Source: Eleginops maclovinus (taxonomy: Eukaryota; Chordata; Actinopteri; Perciformes; Eleginopidae). From it: 64,000 nt of DNA. The DNA is taken from contig NC_086352.1 of assembly GCF_036324505.1 (NCBI RefSeq), positions 27,670,312 to 27,734,311 of the forward strand, given 5' to 3'. Shown in pieces: positions 1 to 60,503 of this stretch. How positions within the stretch are numbered: the first letter of the stretch is position 1; each line of letters opens with the position of its first letter. Below the pieces are notes generated by a model. It saw only the letters and a program-made list of their open reading frames with translations, was not told where the DNA came from and did not search any database. The position numbers and the translations under genes were made by a program.

Positions 1-1008
1 AGAATTTCTGTAGTTTTGCTTTCTATCAGATCTAATAATGACACTGTTAAGGATGCTGAGAGGTCATTTTTGTATTCAAGTAGATATAATCATTGTTTTT
101 TAATAAAGCATCCCACAGAAAAAAGATAAAGTTAGTAATTAGTACACATACATTTTCTCTCTGTGCAATGTGTCCAAAATGTTGGTTTTTGGCCAAGTTC
201 TTGCAAAATGAATGAATGAATTACTCTCAGCTAAAATCCAAATTAGATTTGATACATCGGAACCCCAAACAACATCTGATGGTGACATAAGTTATCAAAA
301 AAGGCCATAACACAAAGGGTTTCTTGCAGGTCACAGGAGGATCTAGTTGATCCATAGCAGTACACCACATCTGCAGAGAATCAGCAGCCAAAATATATAT
401 AGGATATTATAGGATAAGACAAGAATGTTTGTGAGAAAGATGTGCTGTGGCATCGTGACAAACTGCGTCACAATCAGACAAACAAAAATGGGAAAAACAT
501 AGACCTTAAAAGCGTTAAACGACCTTCTGTCCTGTTGACACAAAGAGTCGCTCAATGAGCTGCAAAGACTGAAGCAACAAGTCCGTTCTCTGCCCCCCCT
601 CTCGTTCCCTCCAACAGATAGCCAGTCAGGAAATTAAAAAGCACCACGGTGAGAGCGAGAAGCGCCTGCATTGCCACAAACAGATAAAGTGGTTTATTGA
701 ACCCCCGGCAACTGAAAATTGCAATAAAGCAACAACAGGAAGGAGTGTATGGAAGCAGAGCTATAATTAGACTTCGGTGTTTGCCAGAGAGGAACACCAA
801 ATCTGCGATAAAAAGCAGCGGATCAACGAGGTGAACCTGGCGTCCCAGGTTGTTTCCATCCGTCCATCCCCTAAGGGACATTTTTTAAACAGATAGACCC
901 TTGCAAAGGATACAACATAAGGCCCGATTACAAAAAAGCATACTTGTTTGGGGTATTTAGGAGATTTTTTCCCCTTTCTTCTCATAAATATTCCTTTTCT
1001 TCCAGCAG
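1..1008 (+). other. gch1 intron 1 (3' part), no gene seen
   Basis: AT-rich sequence without a recognisable exon. Short open frames here lack splice signals or homology. It ends in the polypyrimidine tract and acceptor of gch1 exon 2. Confidence 0.7.
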
Positions 1009-6832
<5,824 letters not shown>

Positions 6833-6907
6833 GAACAACAAGGCTCCTCTTCATCCTCCTGTTGCCTGGGGTTACCTCCACCTGCACGGAACAGCCGCCG
6901 TGCCACC

Positions 6908-6976
6908 TGTGTGTGTATGTGTGTGCGTGTGTGTGTGTGTGTGTGTCTGTAAGTGTGTGTGTGTGTGTGTGTGTGT
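6908..6976. repeat. Interrupted (GT)n in gch1 3' UTR
   Basis: GT-rich tract broken by ta, gc, ct and aa steps, starting about 75 nt after the gch1 stop. Confidence 0.9.
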
Positions 6977-8063
6977 TACCATCTCACTAACAGTAGAGTC
7001 CTGACTGTGTTTTCCATCCTACTCTTTGTATTGGTCAGATAAGATATCAGAAGCGTTATCGCAAAGTGACATGTTTACTTTTAAGCTCAAAAGGACAAAC
7101 TCCACCCCACTTTGGTCCATGTGAGTTGTCTGTGCTCATTCATTAAATATCAGTTGTTTTGCTCGAAATACAGGGGACAGTTTTAAAGTAAGAATCCAGC
7201 CCAAAAAAGTAAACAAATAACATTAGTCTTTTGAACTTCATGACATGATGTTTATAAGCCCTTTACATAAAGTACATTTGCTAAGTGATGTAAAATATCC
7301 TCACTGATCCTTACAAATAGCTGGAGACACATTCACAAAACCTCGTGAGGCCAAAATGAGCTCCTAACTGTCCGTGTTACAAAAAAAAAATCTAAAATCT
7401 AAAAAATGATCAACTTTTTTATTCAGAAAACATTTTCTGTAAGAGATGATGCGTCTCACAAATACACATTAGAGGACTAAAGGCAATTGTTACTGTTGGA
7501 GGGTTAATAAGATTACTTAAAATAAACCTATTTAAAACTGACTGAACCTGCAGTGAAACATCTGCATCTGAGAGAGAAAATTGTATTCTCATTTTCAATT
7601 TACGTTTTTATCAAATGATAAATAATATCACGGTCCTGTGCGTGGACCTGCCTGTATGTGCCAACTCACCTCTTTATGAATACTCACCCTCTTAAAACAA
7701 ACTGAAACATTTAGATTTTCTCAAGAGGCAAATGAAATGTGTGTGTGTGTGTGTGTCAGTGTGCATGTGTGGTTTACTGACTGTTTTTTCACGTGTAGCA
7801 TACTTTTTGCCTTTTATTGCGTCATGATGTCCTCAGACTGATTTTGGAAGGTTTTATTTCGTGTAATGTGGTGACTGAAGTTAAATGTGTGTTTGTGTGT
7901 GTATGCGTGCATGTGTGTGTTTTCAAGGAAAGATGAGCACTAACAATCGGCTCTGATGTTGTTGTTTTTGTGGCCTTGTTAAGAAGAACGGCCTGTGTGG
8001 CCCCTTCACCTTCATTGTCACTGTATGTACTTTGTTCATCCCAGATACTTTTTAATCAAATCA

Positions 8064-8069
8064 AATAAA
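8064..8069 (+). terminator. gch1: AATAAA polyadenylation signal, gch1
   Basis: Canonical hexamer about 1.23 kb after the stop codon with a GU-rich downstream element about 25 nt later. It is the best of several candidate signals in the 3' UTR. Confidence 0.5.
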
Positions 8070-8095
8070 TCTCTATGTGACAGCAGGAACTGTGT

Positions 8096-9610
8096 GTGTC
8101 TTCACAACACAACTGACGTGTGCTCACTTTTACCTGTTGTTCTGACACAGCTGCCTTCCTCTGCTAGCTTCATAGCTACACGACACAAAAAGGCTGTGTA
8201 AATGTTAGCTATTTATAATATAATACAACTTTCAAAGTGACTATTTACTAAGAGAAACACAAACAATCATTTGATTCAAGTATGTGGATTATAGAATAAA
8301 ATACTAAATAAATGTATCAATACATTTTTTTTTTTAATCCAGTAAAATAATATATATTACATTCTGAAAAAAATGTAATTCTCCATAATGTGTTCTTTTA
8401 CAAGAATATTGTTAGAATGAAGAATTTTTGTTTTTACTTGCTGTTACCTTTGTACTGACTGAAGGTCCACGGTCGAACCTCTAACAGCTGGAAGCAATAA
8501 GCTCATAACTCTGGAAAATGTAGAAACCATTAAACATAAATGGAAGAATCCAAACTGGTTGCGAAGAACAACAGGGGCCCACAGCTCTTTGTTAACGCCC
8601 CTTGGCCAATGAGAGGGTACATCTGGCCCTGAGCCCAGAGTGAGCCGTGAACCGGAGGAGCTGATCGGGGTCTGGATGTCTGACAGAGGCATGACTCAGC
8701 AGCTTTACAGATCGGTTACATCACATCATTTAGCAGAGTCTCACAGCAGGGGCTCTGCTTTTCAATCTGCCCCCTCTAAACAGTGTGTTACACTCTGTAA
8801 AGTAAAGTTTTTCTGACGTTACCTGGTCAGTCGATGACATCCAGAGAGGTGAAAAACCCACAGAACACGCTCAGACCGAACTGCAGTTTGATAATGTTAA
8901 AATCTTATCATATCTTGTATTATAATGTATAATATCAAACCCTAACTGATTAATAGTGATGATTTGTTTTTCATTTTGATCACAAAACAACAAAGTGTAA
9001 TAAATATTAGTGTTATATTTGCAGTCACTACGACTGCAGCACCCTCCAGTGGTAAATATAAATAAGACACAGTGGCAGAAAATAGTGCCCGCCCTTCCTC
9101 AACGCTTCCTCTCAGTAGTCTTGATTAAAAGCTAAGGGTACTCAGCATCTGGACAAGTTTCATGTTTCTGCTCACTGCAGGCCGAGGTTGTATACAGTGC
9201 TAATATGTGAGAGACAAAATATGATTTCTTTAAATAGAAAAACCTGTAAAATCATGATCTTGATTTGTAAAGTAATTAAAGATAATAAATAAAGCTAGTG
9301 GAAAAAAGTACAACACCCTACGAGAGTAGAAATAGATAGTGGCAGGAAAATAAAGGCTAAGAAAGGAAGTCTACTTCAAATGTGTGTGAGTACATTTGCT
9401 CTGATTGGTAAGCAGGCCGGCTCCATATTATTGGTAGTGGGCTTAACGATGTCCCGCCCCTCAGCCCGTATCACGTACTAAGTGTTTGAGTATTAGCCAA
9501 TAGAAGCGCGAGCCTTACATACTGATGCCACTATGGTACAGAAGTAAACAAAGAATTTGAATGGAGAACTTTGAAAGCCCATTTAAACCCCATCACTGTC
9601 TGAATCTGAA

Positions 9611-9682
<72 letters not shown>

Positions 9683-10913
9683 TACACACACTGGAGGAGT
9701 TACAACTTTTCTTTATGTACGGGGGGCATGCCAAGTCACAGCATTCTGGTATGTCGCCACAAAATTACAGCATGACAAATTGAATAACACTTGAATGTTT
9801 TCTCACACACTCACATTCACACACTCATTCACACACTTTTGTACAGACCAGAGCAATTCATAACTTTATATCAGCATTAAGTACCTACAGAGTACAGAAA
9901 ACAACAGACCCAGTTCACCGCCGCGAGCCTCGCTCACACTGCACCCTCCACGCTCAACTCACTCAGCTTTGTGTTTAATCACATCTAGCTTTTAAAGCAG
10001 CAAACATCAAACATGAAGATGCCTTAAATGTTTACTGTAACTGTTCAAAATACTTATTTTCAACCATGTTCAGTAAACTTGACAGCAATTATTGAGTTTA
10101 GCTTTGATTGATTAGTTGGATTCTGATGAAAGTGAATCCTATTCTCTCCAGATCTTCAACTTTTTGTATCCTCAGAAGATTAATTTGGATTACTGGTCTA
10201 CGTGTAAAGATTAAGTACATTTAAATACAATTTACTGTAATAAGAAACTATAAATCAGCGTTAATGGTTAAAGGTTCCACTTTATATTGTCAGATTTGCT
10301 GCAAGAATGGATGCAATGTCTACTGTACATGAACGTTAAACCATGTGTTTAATACATGTAGGAAATACTTAGTAGAAATGTAGTTTGAAATCCATGAGTC
10401 ATTTTTGATTTCATGAGCTCAAATTAGATTGATTCATTTCTCTTCCAGAAACAAAATATCTGTAGATTTTCCAAATTTAGACAAAAGGCATTTAAAGACT
10501 TTATCTGACACTTATAATCAGTCTATTACAAGTTGTCTCCTCAAATACAATCTTGAATAATTCTCTTTCCTTTTTCAAGATGTTCACGTGGATCAGTTTG
10601 ATATCTTTTAAATCATTAGATTAGTTAGTATTTATTCTATGTGGGGGGGTGTCTGAATGGGGACGTGTAGCTGCAGTGTGAGCGCGACCCAACAGCCGTT
10701 TCATCCTGTAACATAACAGATTGTAAAGTCTATATAAAACCATTTACATTTGGGGTGAATGTCTCGAGTACAAAAAAAGGCACTGCCATTTGTTATTCTA
10801 AATATGACTTTCCCAGCCTCGTGCATGCAGGTTTAAAATATAAATTACACCTTTTTTCTTTTCAATTTTTCTCCATTTCTTTTTTTCTGCACTTTTTTGT
10901 CTTTTTGAGTTTT
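8096..10913. other. Convergent spacer between gch1 and samd4a
   Basis: No supported exon on either strand. It contains a (CA)34 tract at 9612-9680 and moderately GC-rich unique sequence around 8560-8690 and 9400-9530 that I cannot assign. The limits depend on the inferred polyA sites of the two convergent genes. Confidence 0.5.
9612..9680. repeat. (CA)34 microsatellite
   Basis: Uninterrupted CA tract in the spacer between gch1 and samd4a. Confidence 0.99.
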
Positions 10914-13900
10914 TTTATTATTAAACATACAATATTCTTTTGTCAAATATATATGTAAGCCTGCAGTCAATACAGGACATCGGCTCTTTGATAAAATAAA
11001 ACTAAATGAAATAAAGGAGCACAGTCAAGCGGTAACACTGTGTTACAGAATGGATGCGGCTGAACATACAAAAGAAAAGAGAAATCATGGCATCCCAACA
11101 TCAACTTACTAAAACTGCAGAACCTATGACAAAAATAAAAGATACAAAACAGCATATATATCTCGACTTAAAGTACATTAAATGTTTTTTTTTTGGAATA
11201 TCTAACGGTTAATACTGCAGTGAGCACAGCGTTAGCACTCCTGGACACCCAGAGCTGATATGCATTTAGAAAAAATAAAAATAAAGCATTTGGTTTGAAG
11301 AGATGTGTAATGATCCAGACCTCAGAGCTGTAACTCTCCACTGTCCCGTCACAGACGCCTCTTTGACCCAGAGATGCTGCAGGAAACTGTAGGCCTCCAA
11401 ATACAAAACATGTAACTTTCCTCTGTGATCACTTAGGAAAATCACACACACTCAGGCTGTGAATGCTGTCAGTCACAAACGAAAAGTAGTGTTTCTATAA
11501 CTAAAGACCTTGTCTCAACACCTTTATAACTCAAACATGGCGAGGTGAAGTAAATACAAATACTGCAAGTGTGCAACAGTTCCAATAATCCCTTTGATTA
11601 CAGTACGGACTGCCGGTTTGATTATTTTAACAAATGATGTAAAACGAGTGTAAAGGAAGTGTCTGGTGCTTTTTTTTAAACACGAGCAAATCCTATGAAA
11701 ACACCAACACAAACACTGTTTTATGCTTGTATCAAATCCTGATATCACATCTTCCTGTGCCATAAAACTCCATCAAAATCTGACATTTGCACTGGTTGAC
11801 ATGTTGCTTCTTTACAATGCAAACCCATTGTAGTTGATTTCACTCAATCCCTCATAAAACTGCCTTAAATAATCCATAGAGCACCAAATATAGATTAATC
11901 TGCAGCTGGAAATAGTCCCCAACAAATGCAACATTCCCTCCTATTTCAAACAATATTTGAGCCCTTTTTTTGAAAGATTGACATCTTCAGAATGTGGTTT
12001 TTCATAGGATTTGTTGACATTAAGACACAGCCTCACCCTTTAAAGTAACAAGCATTTGAACCTACAGTAGAGTCCCACTCAGGACCATAAAGTGGGTGGG
12101 GCGGGGGTAACATGCCTACAGCACCGAGATCAAACTCCAGGTCACAATGGACCAGTCTACTTCCTGGCATGCCAACGACACCCCTGTTTCTGTTTGGTGA
12201 CAGTTCCTCTGATGTGAATTTGGTAACTGAACACGCATCACGCTCCGAGTTCACATGAAACAAAATCTCAACATGACACTGATAGATACAAACAAGATTA
12301 TAGTTTAACAACAGCAACGAGGAGAAAAAGAAAAGTTAACAGTCAAAGTCAACAATAACTATGTTAATATTTGAGATGTACGTATGGTCACCAGCCATAA
12401 CATGTTAATACATATGGTACTTTAAATAATAATACACCTAAATGAGTAAAAGTATCACCTCTGCAAAACATTATGAAAAAAAGAATAAATAATTGTATCT
12501 ACTTTAAGTACTGATTCATATGGCAGTGACATCGAAACAGGCTATGATGCTTCTCGGCGAAGAGCGTCAGAAAAACAAGGGCAGTTCAGGCTTTGGTGGA
12601 ATCTTCTCAAACGTACAGACGACTTCTGATTGGCTCTTACAGACTCAAGGTGCAGAAAACACACGGTTAAGGCTGAGACAACACACACAAACTGTTCTAT
12701 GTGTGCATGCTTTGATCCTTACTGCAGTTTCAAGCCACTGTCTGAGGCCACACTCGGGTACCATCACAATCCTCCTGCATGCTTTAGCTCTTTAGACACA
12801 CACTAAACACATTAGAATGTTTAGTTTGTAGTGTTTTTCATTTCTGTTTGTGCGAAAAAATAATTAATTGTCTTTCCTGTGCAACCTTGACAGCTGGAAA
12901 AACCTGAAATAAGGATAGTTTATAGTAAAATAGACTTTTAAAATGTTTGATAATGAGCCAAAACATGCACAAACACTGCCATGGTCCTGTAACGGTGCGT
13001 GACATGAGAAGATTAAGCCTTTTCAGCTCTGAAATCCACCGTCAGACCAGAAGTAGTAAAGACGTGGGATCATGGACACCTGTTGTGGTTGTACTGCTCG
13101 CCTTTTGCTGTTTTTCTCCAATCTACTCCAAGTGATCCTATCCCCCAAAGCACAAAGCTGTCGCTCGAGCCTTAAGCGTTTGAATTTTTAGTGTATCACA
13201 TTATCAAGTGCAGAATACGAAGGAAGTACTATAGAATTGCAACAAACTAAGGAAAGAAACTAAACAATAATAATCAATAACCCTGGATGGTGACCGTTTG
13301 ACACAGAGGACAGCTTTCCAACCAGCTTATTTCCATCAAACCTGTGTTTGTGAAGTCTGTCTACCAGACACAATAATCAGAGGATAAATATTAAGACACA
13401 GAATAACCAAAAAGAGTCTGTTATTCAAAAAAGAAAGAAAATAAATTCCATAGAGGCCCGGAGCAGAGAGGAGACCATATGGCACGGGCGATCTCTGAGG
13501 GATTTCCTACAGCATTAACATTTCCTAATTATAATGCTCATAAATGATTGGCCTGCGTGCCTGGCCCTCAGCGTCCGCTCTGACTGCGTTTGGCCAGCAG
13601 GTGGAGATAAGCACTAATGAGAATCTCTGGGAAAGCTACCCTTCATGGATTGACAGTGTGTGATTTCTCCAATGTCGCAACATGGTCTGAGTGGAAACCA
13701 GATCGCCCTCTTGTTTCTTATTCACTGTCTCCACGTTTCACAATCTTCCTGTACCCCCGAAAAAGATATTTAGTAACATGCAGCTTAAGCACATCACCCT
13801 GCTTTAAAAAAAACAAACTCAACCCAGTATCTGAACATGCAGACAGATCCCACTGACAATATTAATCTCCCATTTATAAAAAAAACCCTCTACATTTTCA

Positions 13901-15036
13901 ATGTATCGTGCCTACAAAGGCTCTGAATTCAAAAGAGTTCATACAGTACATGCTGTGGATAAACAATATGTAATCGACCGCCGCCAAACTCACTTCCTCC
14001 GACTCTCGCTCACGTGAACATGATTACACATGACGTCATCTTCCTCTGTCATCTTCGGCTGATCAGAGGTCCGGCCTCTGACGCCTTCCACCTTTAAAAC
14101 ATCCGCTTCCCTTTCCAGTATCACCTCAGCGCGACTCTCTCGTTCTACTTCCTGTGTCTTTCTTCTTCCTCTCACCCATCTCCACACCTGTCTCTCCCTC
14201 CTCTCTTATTCTCCCTTTTGTTCAAGCCGACACGTCTTGGCTGTTGGCTGCTGAAATAAAGAATAAGCACGTTGTTTGTAAACTAGCGTGATGGCTACTG
14301 TGGGACGTAAAGCTGGTAGACAGCCAAGGCTTTACAGAATATTTCACGGTTCATACCTGAAATTCATACATGTTTTTGTACCCTTTGAAAGTAGCATCAT
14401 TATGTAAACAATAAATACATACAATACAAATAAATGATTTTGTTTCCCCCCCAATACTGAGCAGGAGGACCTTCCCGAGCTCTACAAACGTCCTTGCTGG
14501 ACGAACACAGTCAAGGAAATCCCAAACTGCCTCCTAGCTCGTCTTGTTTTTGGCTCTGAGGTACTGTAATGGATCTGAAGAATGCCACGAGCTGTGGTCG
14601 ATGATGTGCGGGGGGGTCCGAGGGTGTCGGATAGGGAAGGGGCCTCAGTCTTACCGGGCCCCGATCCACAGGCCAGCATCTCCCTTCTGCTGGCCTGCAG
14701 TGCTGCTTCTGGCCTGCCGGTAGATGGGTGTCAGGGGGTGGGGGGGGCGCTGTTCACACACTGTCCAGGCTGATCCTCTCTCTTCACCCAGATGCTGGCG
14801 CAGCAGGAAGTGTGTTTTTGTTCCGACCCGATGGACGGTGCCAATGTGATAGCTTGTGTTAGCCGTTTGATGATGGCGCTCTCTTGTGGTTCTTGGATCC
14901 CGCCCCAATCCTTTGGTTGAGCTCTACCATTGGCTACAAGGAGAGGGGACAGGAGGGCTGGTGACCTCGAGGTGGCTTATCGTGAGAGAGCCATGTGAAC
15001 CTGCGCCGTCCTACTGCTCTCGCTCAGGTCTCCGTT
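10900..15036 (-). other. samd4a: samd4a 3' UTR (inferred extent)
   Basis: No coding signal on either strand. Reading down the minus strand from the stop codon, the first AATAAA I can find is at 10919-10914, giving a 3' UTR of about 4.1 kb, close to what the long mammalian SAMD4A transcripts suggest. The stretch includes GC-rich sequence at 14560-15030 and a homeobox-motif-rich patch around 13500-13600. The end is an inference from the signal alone. Confidence 0.45.
10914..10919 (-). terminator. samd4a: Candidate samd4a polyA signal
   Basis: tttatt on the plus strand, AATAAA on the minus strand, the first canonical hexamer after the samd4a stop codon by eye. The downstream sequence is A/G-rich rather than clearly GU-rich. 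Confidence 0.4.
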
Positions 15037-56734
<41,698 letters not shown>

Positions 56735-56737
56735 GGT

Positions 56738-58216
56738 CTGCTAGGCGGGGAAAAGGCAGGCTGACTTTGGTGGTAAGGAGGAGCGCCCTCACCCAAATTT
56801 CACACTGATGGTTTGGGGTAACAGTCACGTAGAATGATGGTGGTCTTATCAGCTGATCCTTGATGTTTCTATACACAGGGAGTCAGTTCAGCTGAAGCAC
56901 TGTGATGCCATACTTAGCTTTGTTGGCGGCTTGGACAGCAGTCACTGTTTTGCCTTCTGGTGTTAAAATTAGTTTCAACCGGTGTTGGATATATTCCTGC
57001 AGGAGGGGGTTTCTGCAACGTCTTCTCCTCTCTGATTATCTCCGCTGGTGGCGGGGGAGTGTGTGTGTGAAGATCTCTTCTAGCTAGGCATTAGGAGATA
57101 TGAGCTGCACTGCTGCTTAGTAGCTCCCAGAGGGATTGATATTTGATGAGTCAGCTTTCTTCCAGCACACGCCTGTCACATCAGCTTCAGCCTCGCTGGC
57201 ATTTTTCTTCAGGGAATCCCTCTTAAGCCTGCAGGAGGATGTTGGAAGTTAGTGGAGGAATGAAAAAACACCATTTGAACAGAAAATGCTCTCTTGTGGC
57301 TCCTTGTACATGCCTCTCCCTCTCTTTCATACACATGCACACACTTTTACACTGCACTAGAGAAGACAACCCAACTCGAAATGCGACAGTGTCCCTGTTG
57401 CTTCAGCTCTGCAGACTTTGTGCTGCTGGAATAGGAAAAAACAGCCTTCAAAAACTCGTACTGCATTTATAGGTCGCCTCCACGCCATCGCTTTGCGCAT
57501 AGGCTTGTGGCATTCACCGCCGAGACAAAAATAAATAGTTTTCGTTTTTGGTATCCACCCATTCCTAAAAATACAGCTGTCGGTACTACTGGCGCTGCAT
57601 CCCGGAATTTTCCGAGGGAAGGACGCCGGGTTACCGACGGCGGCCGTTGGCAGAGCTGTATGCTGCTGTAGAGACGTTAGCAGCAACTTCCCTCCGTTAT
57701 TTTAATGGCAGGTTAGTCTTATGAAGATGTGTTTTAGGACTGGCCGTAGTTGGGAGTTTATGCCAGAAAGGAAGAAACATCGAAGAGAAAGCTAGGTGCA
57801 GACTGAGCGTTAGCCGCTGTCTAAAACTGTCACTTTGCTTCATCAGCACACAAGAACGACCGTTGGCGGATATGTATGTGTGTGAGCAGTTTGTAAAAAT
57901 AATGAATACACCCGTCTCTGTATCGAGAACGTTCCCATGGAAGAACCGAGTAACTTTAATGTAAGCAAAGTTAAATTTCCCAACACTAAAATAAACGGCT
58001 ACGAAATAACACTAACCGTTCCCACTAACACAGACGATAAGTGTTTTCCACAAAGTCTGGTTCTGATAGATAGAAAGGTTACGTTCGTTAGTATTTTCTT
58101 GAATAAATACTGGAGCCGAAAAGAAGAGTGAACAAAACAAAGTCCTTTTTTTGAAACTTTACCATGAATTGTTTGAATTGTCGTGAAAACGGTTAACCGC
58201 GCTGTATGGTCCTTAC
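56738..58216 (-). other. Inferred samd4a 5' UTR intron
   Basis: Lies between the candidate 5' UTR exon and the first coding exon. It contains a CpG-rich patch at about 57580-57680 with several cg-containing motifs, which may be promoter sequence. No coding exon is recognised. Confidence 0.45.
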
Positions 58217-58420
58217 CTCCTGGAGCAGTTCGCATTGTTGAGGGCGACAGGCTCAGCTTTTTTCGGGGAGCGGTGCCCCTTCACTCCGGGTCTGTGAGGT
58301 TTGCCATCTTGACTAACTTTTCCTCTGTCTCTCCCCAGCAGACGGGCTGCTCTGCTCGGCAGCTCTGGTGTAAAGCACCACGGTCAAGATGGAAGGCAGC
58401 CGTTCAGACTTCCGATTAAA
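58217..58420 (-). other. samd4a: Probable samd4a 5' UTR exon and promoter region
   Basis: The first coding exon begins right after an acceptor, so a non-coding exon must lie upstream. The best donor on the minus strand is ccaggag|gtaagg at 58217/58216. Upstream of it are a YY1-like AAGATGGC (58309-58302) and an ETS-type CGGAAGT (58414-58408), usual in CpG-type promoters lacking a TATA box. The 5' limit is not determined. A second GC-rich patch at about 57580-57680 could hold an alternative promoter. Confidence 0.45.
58281..58307 (-). CDS. Candidate uORF 1 in samd4a 5' UTR (8 codons)
   Basis: ATG in a strong context (AAGATGG) followed by MANLTDPE and a stop. It lies wholly within the inferred 5' UTR exon, so it depends on that exon being real. 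It overlaps the YY1-like motif, and ATGs within such motifs often lie at the very 5' end of transcripts. Confidence 0.3.
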   Translation of the reverse strand: MANLTDPE

Positions 58421-60434
58421 GCTTTCAAAATAAAGTACTGCAGTGCGACGAAGACAAACACATTTCTACAGTAAATGTTCGTTTGACTTAATTGAGAGCA
58501 AATGCTACACACGTCATTTTTTTCGCTTCCCTTTATTTGATTATGCTGCAGTAGTTTTGTTAAGGTAACATAAATCTGTTTATTCCTAGAGAACATTGTG
58601 TGAAGCACTGCAGTAGAGTACTGTATGTAGACAAAAGCCAAAAAGACAGAAATTAAGCTGCTAACAGTATTATGTGAAGCAATAGAAATTAAAATGACTC
58701 CCAAATTTAGCTAGTTGCAATATTATATTTGTATATAATATATATCGAACAAATGTAATGTATGTAATATGCGTTACGAATATTATTCTATGAATTATAA
58801 TAACTCAATATTACCATATTTGTACATTGATATAAATACAATTTTGAAAGCAGGACTCCAACGATTTCTGAACTGTGGCAAAACATCGAGGAACTTCTTG
58901 CACTAAACCACTAAATGTTAATCTAACTTTTTGGGTGTTTTTAAATTGCCACAGGCTATTATTTGGAAGGCAGGATCAGTCAATTTCCGGCTGCGTTCTG
59001 GCAGCCTTGATGCAGAGGCTCGCGCTGCTCGTTTCCACATGCTAATCATTAACATCGGAGCATTACGTCAGGGGCTTGGCAGCGCGAGGAAGCACCAAAA
59101 TAGAGAGAGAGGGAGAAAGAGAAAGAGAGAGCGAGAAAGAGGACGAAACTAAAAAGGTAGTTTAAATAATAAAACAAGAAAAATAAATAAAAGCATTAAT
59201 AAAGTCAAAATTGTCATGATGCTGAATGTTAAAAACGTCAAATCTCCGTTCACTTGAAGCGTTTTCAACAATATAAACATGATTTGGAATTAGATTTTTC
59301 TCCATTATTAACTCGTTTTAAAAATTCTGGCACTTTTAAGTGTACATTTTTCTTACAGTTGAATTTTGAATGCACTCCTTTTACTTGAAACATATATTAC
59401 TACATTGTTTTGCTATTTTTACCTTAGTCAAAGATGTGAAGATGCTCCTTCCACCACAGTTCGATACAAAGAAAAGTCCCGTATTCAAATAGTTATTTAT
59501 GTGAAAGGCTATTTAAGTAACATCGGCAAAATTGTCTTTAGGTAAGTATTCATTGTACATAAGAGTGTGTGTTTATATATATATAAACATCATATATATA
59601 TAATGTTTTTTTTTTAACATCTACTTATTTACTTAATTAATATTAGCCTACTACTGTATTTATGTTAAGCTGTCATTTTACAGCAATGCAACGCATTCTA
59701 AACCAATGGCCATGTGTCTGGCTCATTTGAACGGTATGTCCCTTTTAGTGTAAGGGTAAATAAAGATATGCTCTTTACCTCCATGGTGTGGTTTGTGTGT
59801 GGTATTACAATTTTGAGACGTCACCTATTTAAAACTAAACTTCACGTCGTAAACCCACAAAAATGAACGTATTTTAAACAGGAATCAACTATATTAAGTT
59901 AGGTTATTAGCACGTTTGATACCTTTTAAAAAACAATGTGGCCTATTTTTTGATACTCACATTATATTATCCTCCCGTGAAATACTGTCATACATCAGCT
60001 AGAAAATGACCTATTTGTCTACCAAACATATACAATCAAATGAAGAATATATTTGTGGCTGTTTTTTTTTATGTGTGTATTGTATTAAAGTGTAATATAG
60101 TAAATGTAAAAAGTGGGCTATTTATGTTGGACATATAAGGTTTCAGTCGGATTGAATTGTGAGCGAACAGGAAGAATATTCACTTCCCGTTTAAAAATAA
60201 AAGATCCTGGAGATGATTTCTATGCAACATGTGTCTAAATGTGATTATTCTGTGGAAATAACGCTGCCGATCATCCTGTCACGTATTACACGTAGCGGGG
60301 TGGACATGAGGAAATACCAGGAAGCAAAAACTTGACATCAGATCGCAACCTCTCAGGCTCTCCTGTTAAACTACAGACGTACGGTTTTCCTCAAACAGAC
60401 ATACAGGTTGGTGTAGATTGAGACAGAGGTCGTC
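58421..60434. other. Divergent spacer between samd4a and ero1a, with ero1a 5' UTR
   Basis: About 2 kb without an exon I recognise. It holds a GC-richer patch (about 58940-59110) with an octamer-like ATGCTAAT and a CRE-like TTACGTCA, a GA-rich stretch (59101-59147), AT palindromes near 59574-59602, and the presumed ero1a promoter in the last 200 bp. Confidence 0.6.
60275..60300 (+). promoter_or_regulatory. Candidate paired hypoxia-response cores upstream of ero1a
   Basis: CACGT occurs at 60280-60284 and 60289-60293, each followed by A, so the minus strand carries two ACGTG cores 9 bp apart. ACGTG is the HIF-1 core, and mammalian ERO1A is a known hypoxia-induced gene. The pair lies about 145-155 bp before the start codon. 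The functional assignment is inference. Confidence 0.35.
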
Positions 60435-60503
60435 ATGAAGCTGGTGGTCCTTCTGCTCCTCCTCCAGGTGTCCGGATGTGCAGACAGCAGGTGCTTCTGT
60501 CAG
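60435..60503 (+). CDS. ero1a: ero1a exon 1 (signal peptide)
   Basis: ATG in context cgtcATGA; encodes [23 protein letters not shown]; donor gtgagg. The start is chosen because the signal peptide follows directly and FCQ leads into the family motif of exon 2. Confidence 0.92.

Larger units (their letters stand above)
6833..8095 (+). other. gch1: gch1 3' UTR with probable polyA site
   Basis: Non-coding sequence after the gch1 stop. An AATAAA at 8064-8069 is followed within 25-40 nt by a GU-rich stretch (tgtgtgtgtc near 8090), the arrangement of a cleavage and polyadenylation site. An earlier ATTAAA near 7143 and an AATAAA near 7520 could give shorter forms. It contains interrupted GT repeats at about 6908-6976 and 7739-7757. 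The end is inferred, not proven. Confidence 0.55.
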
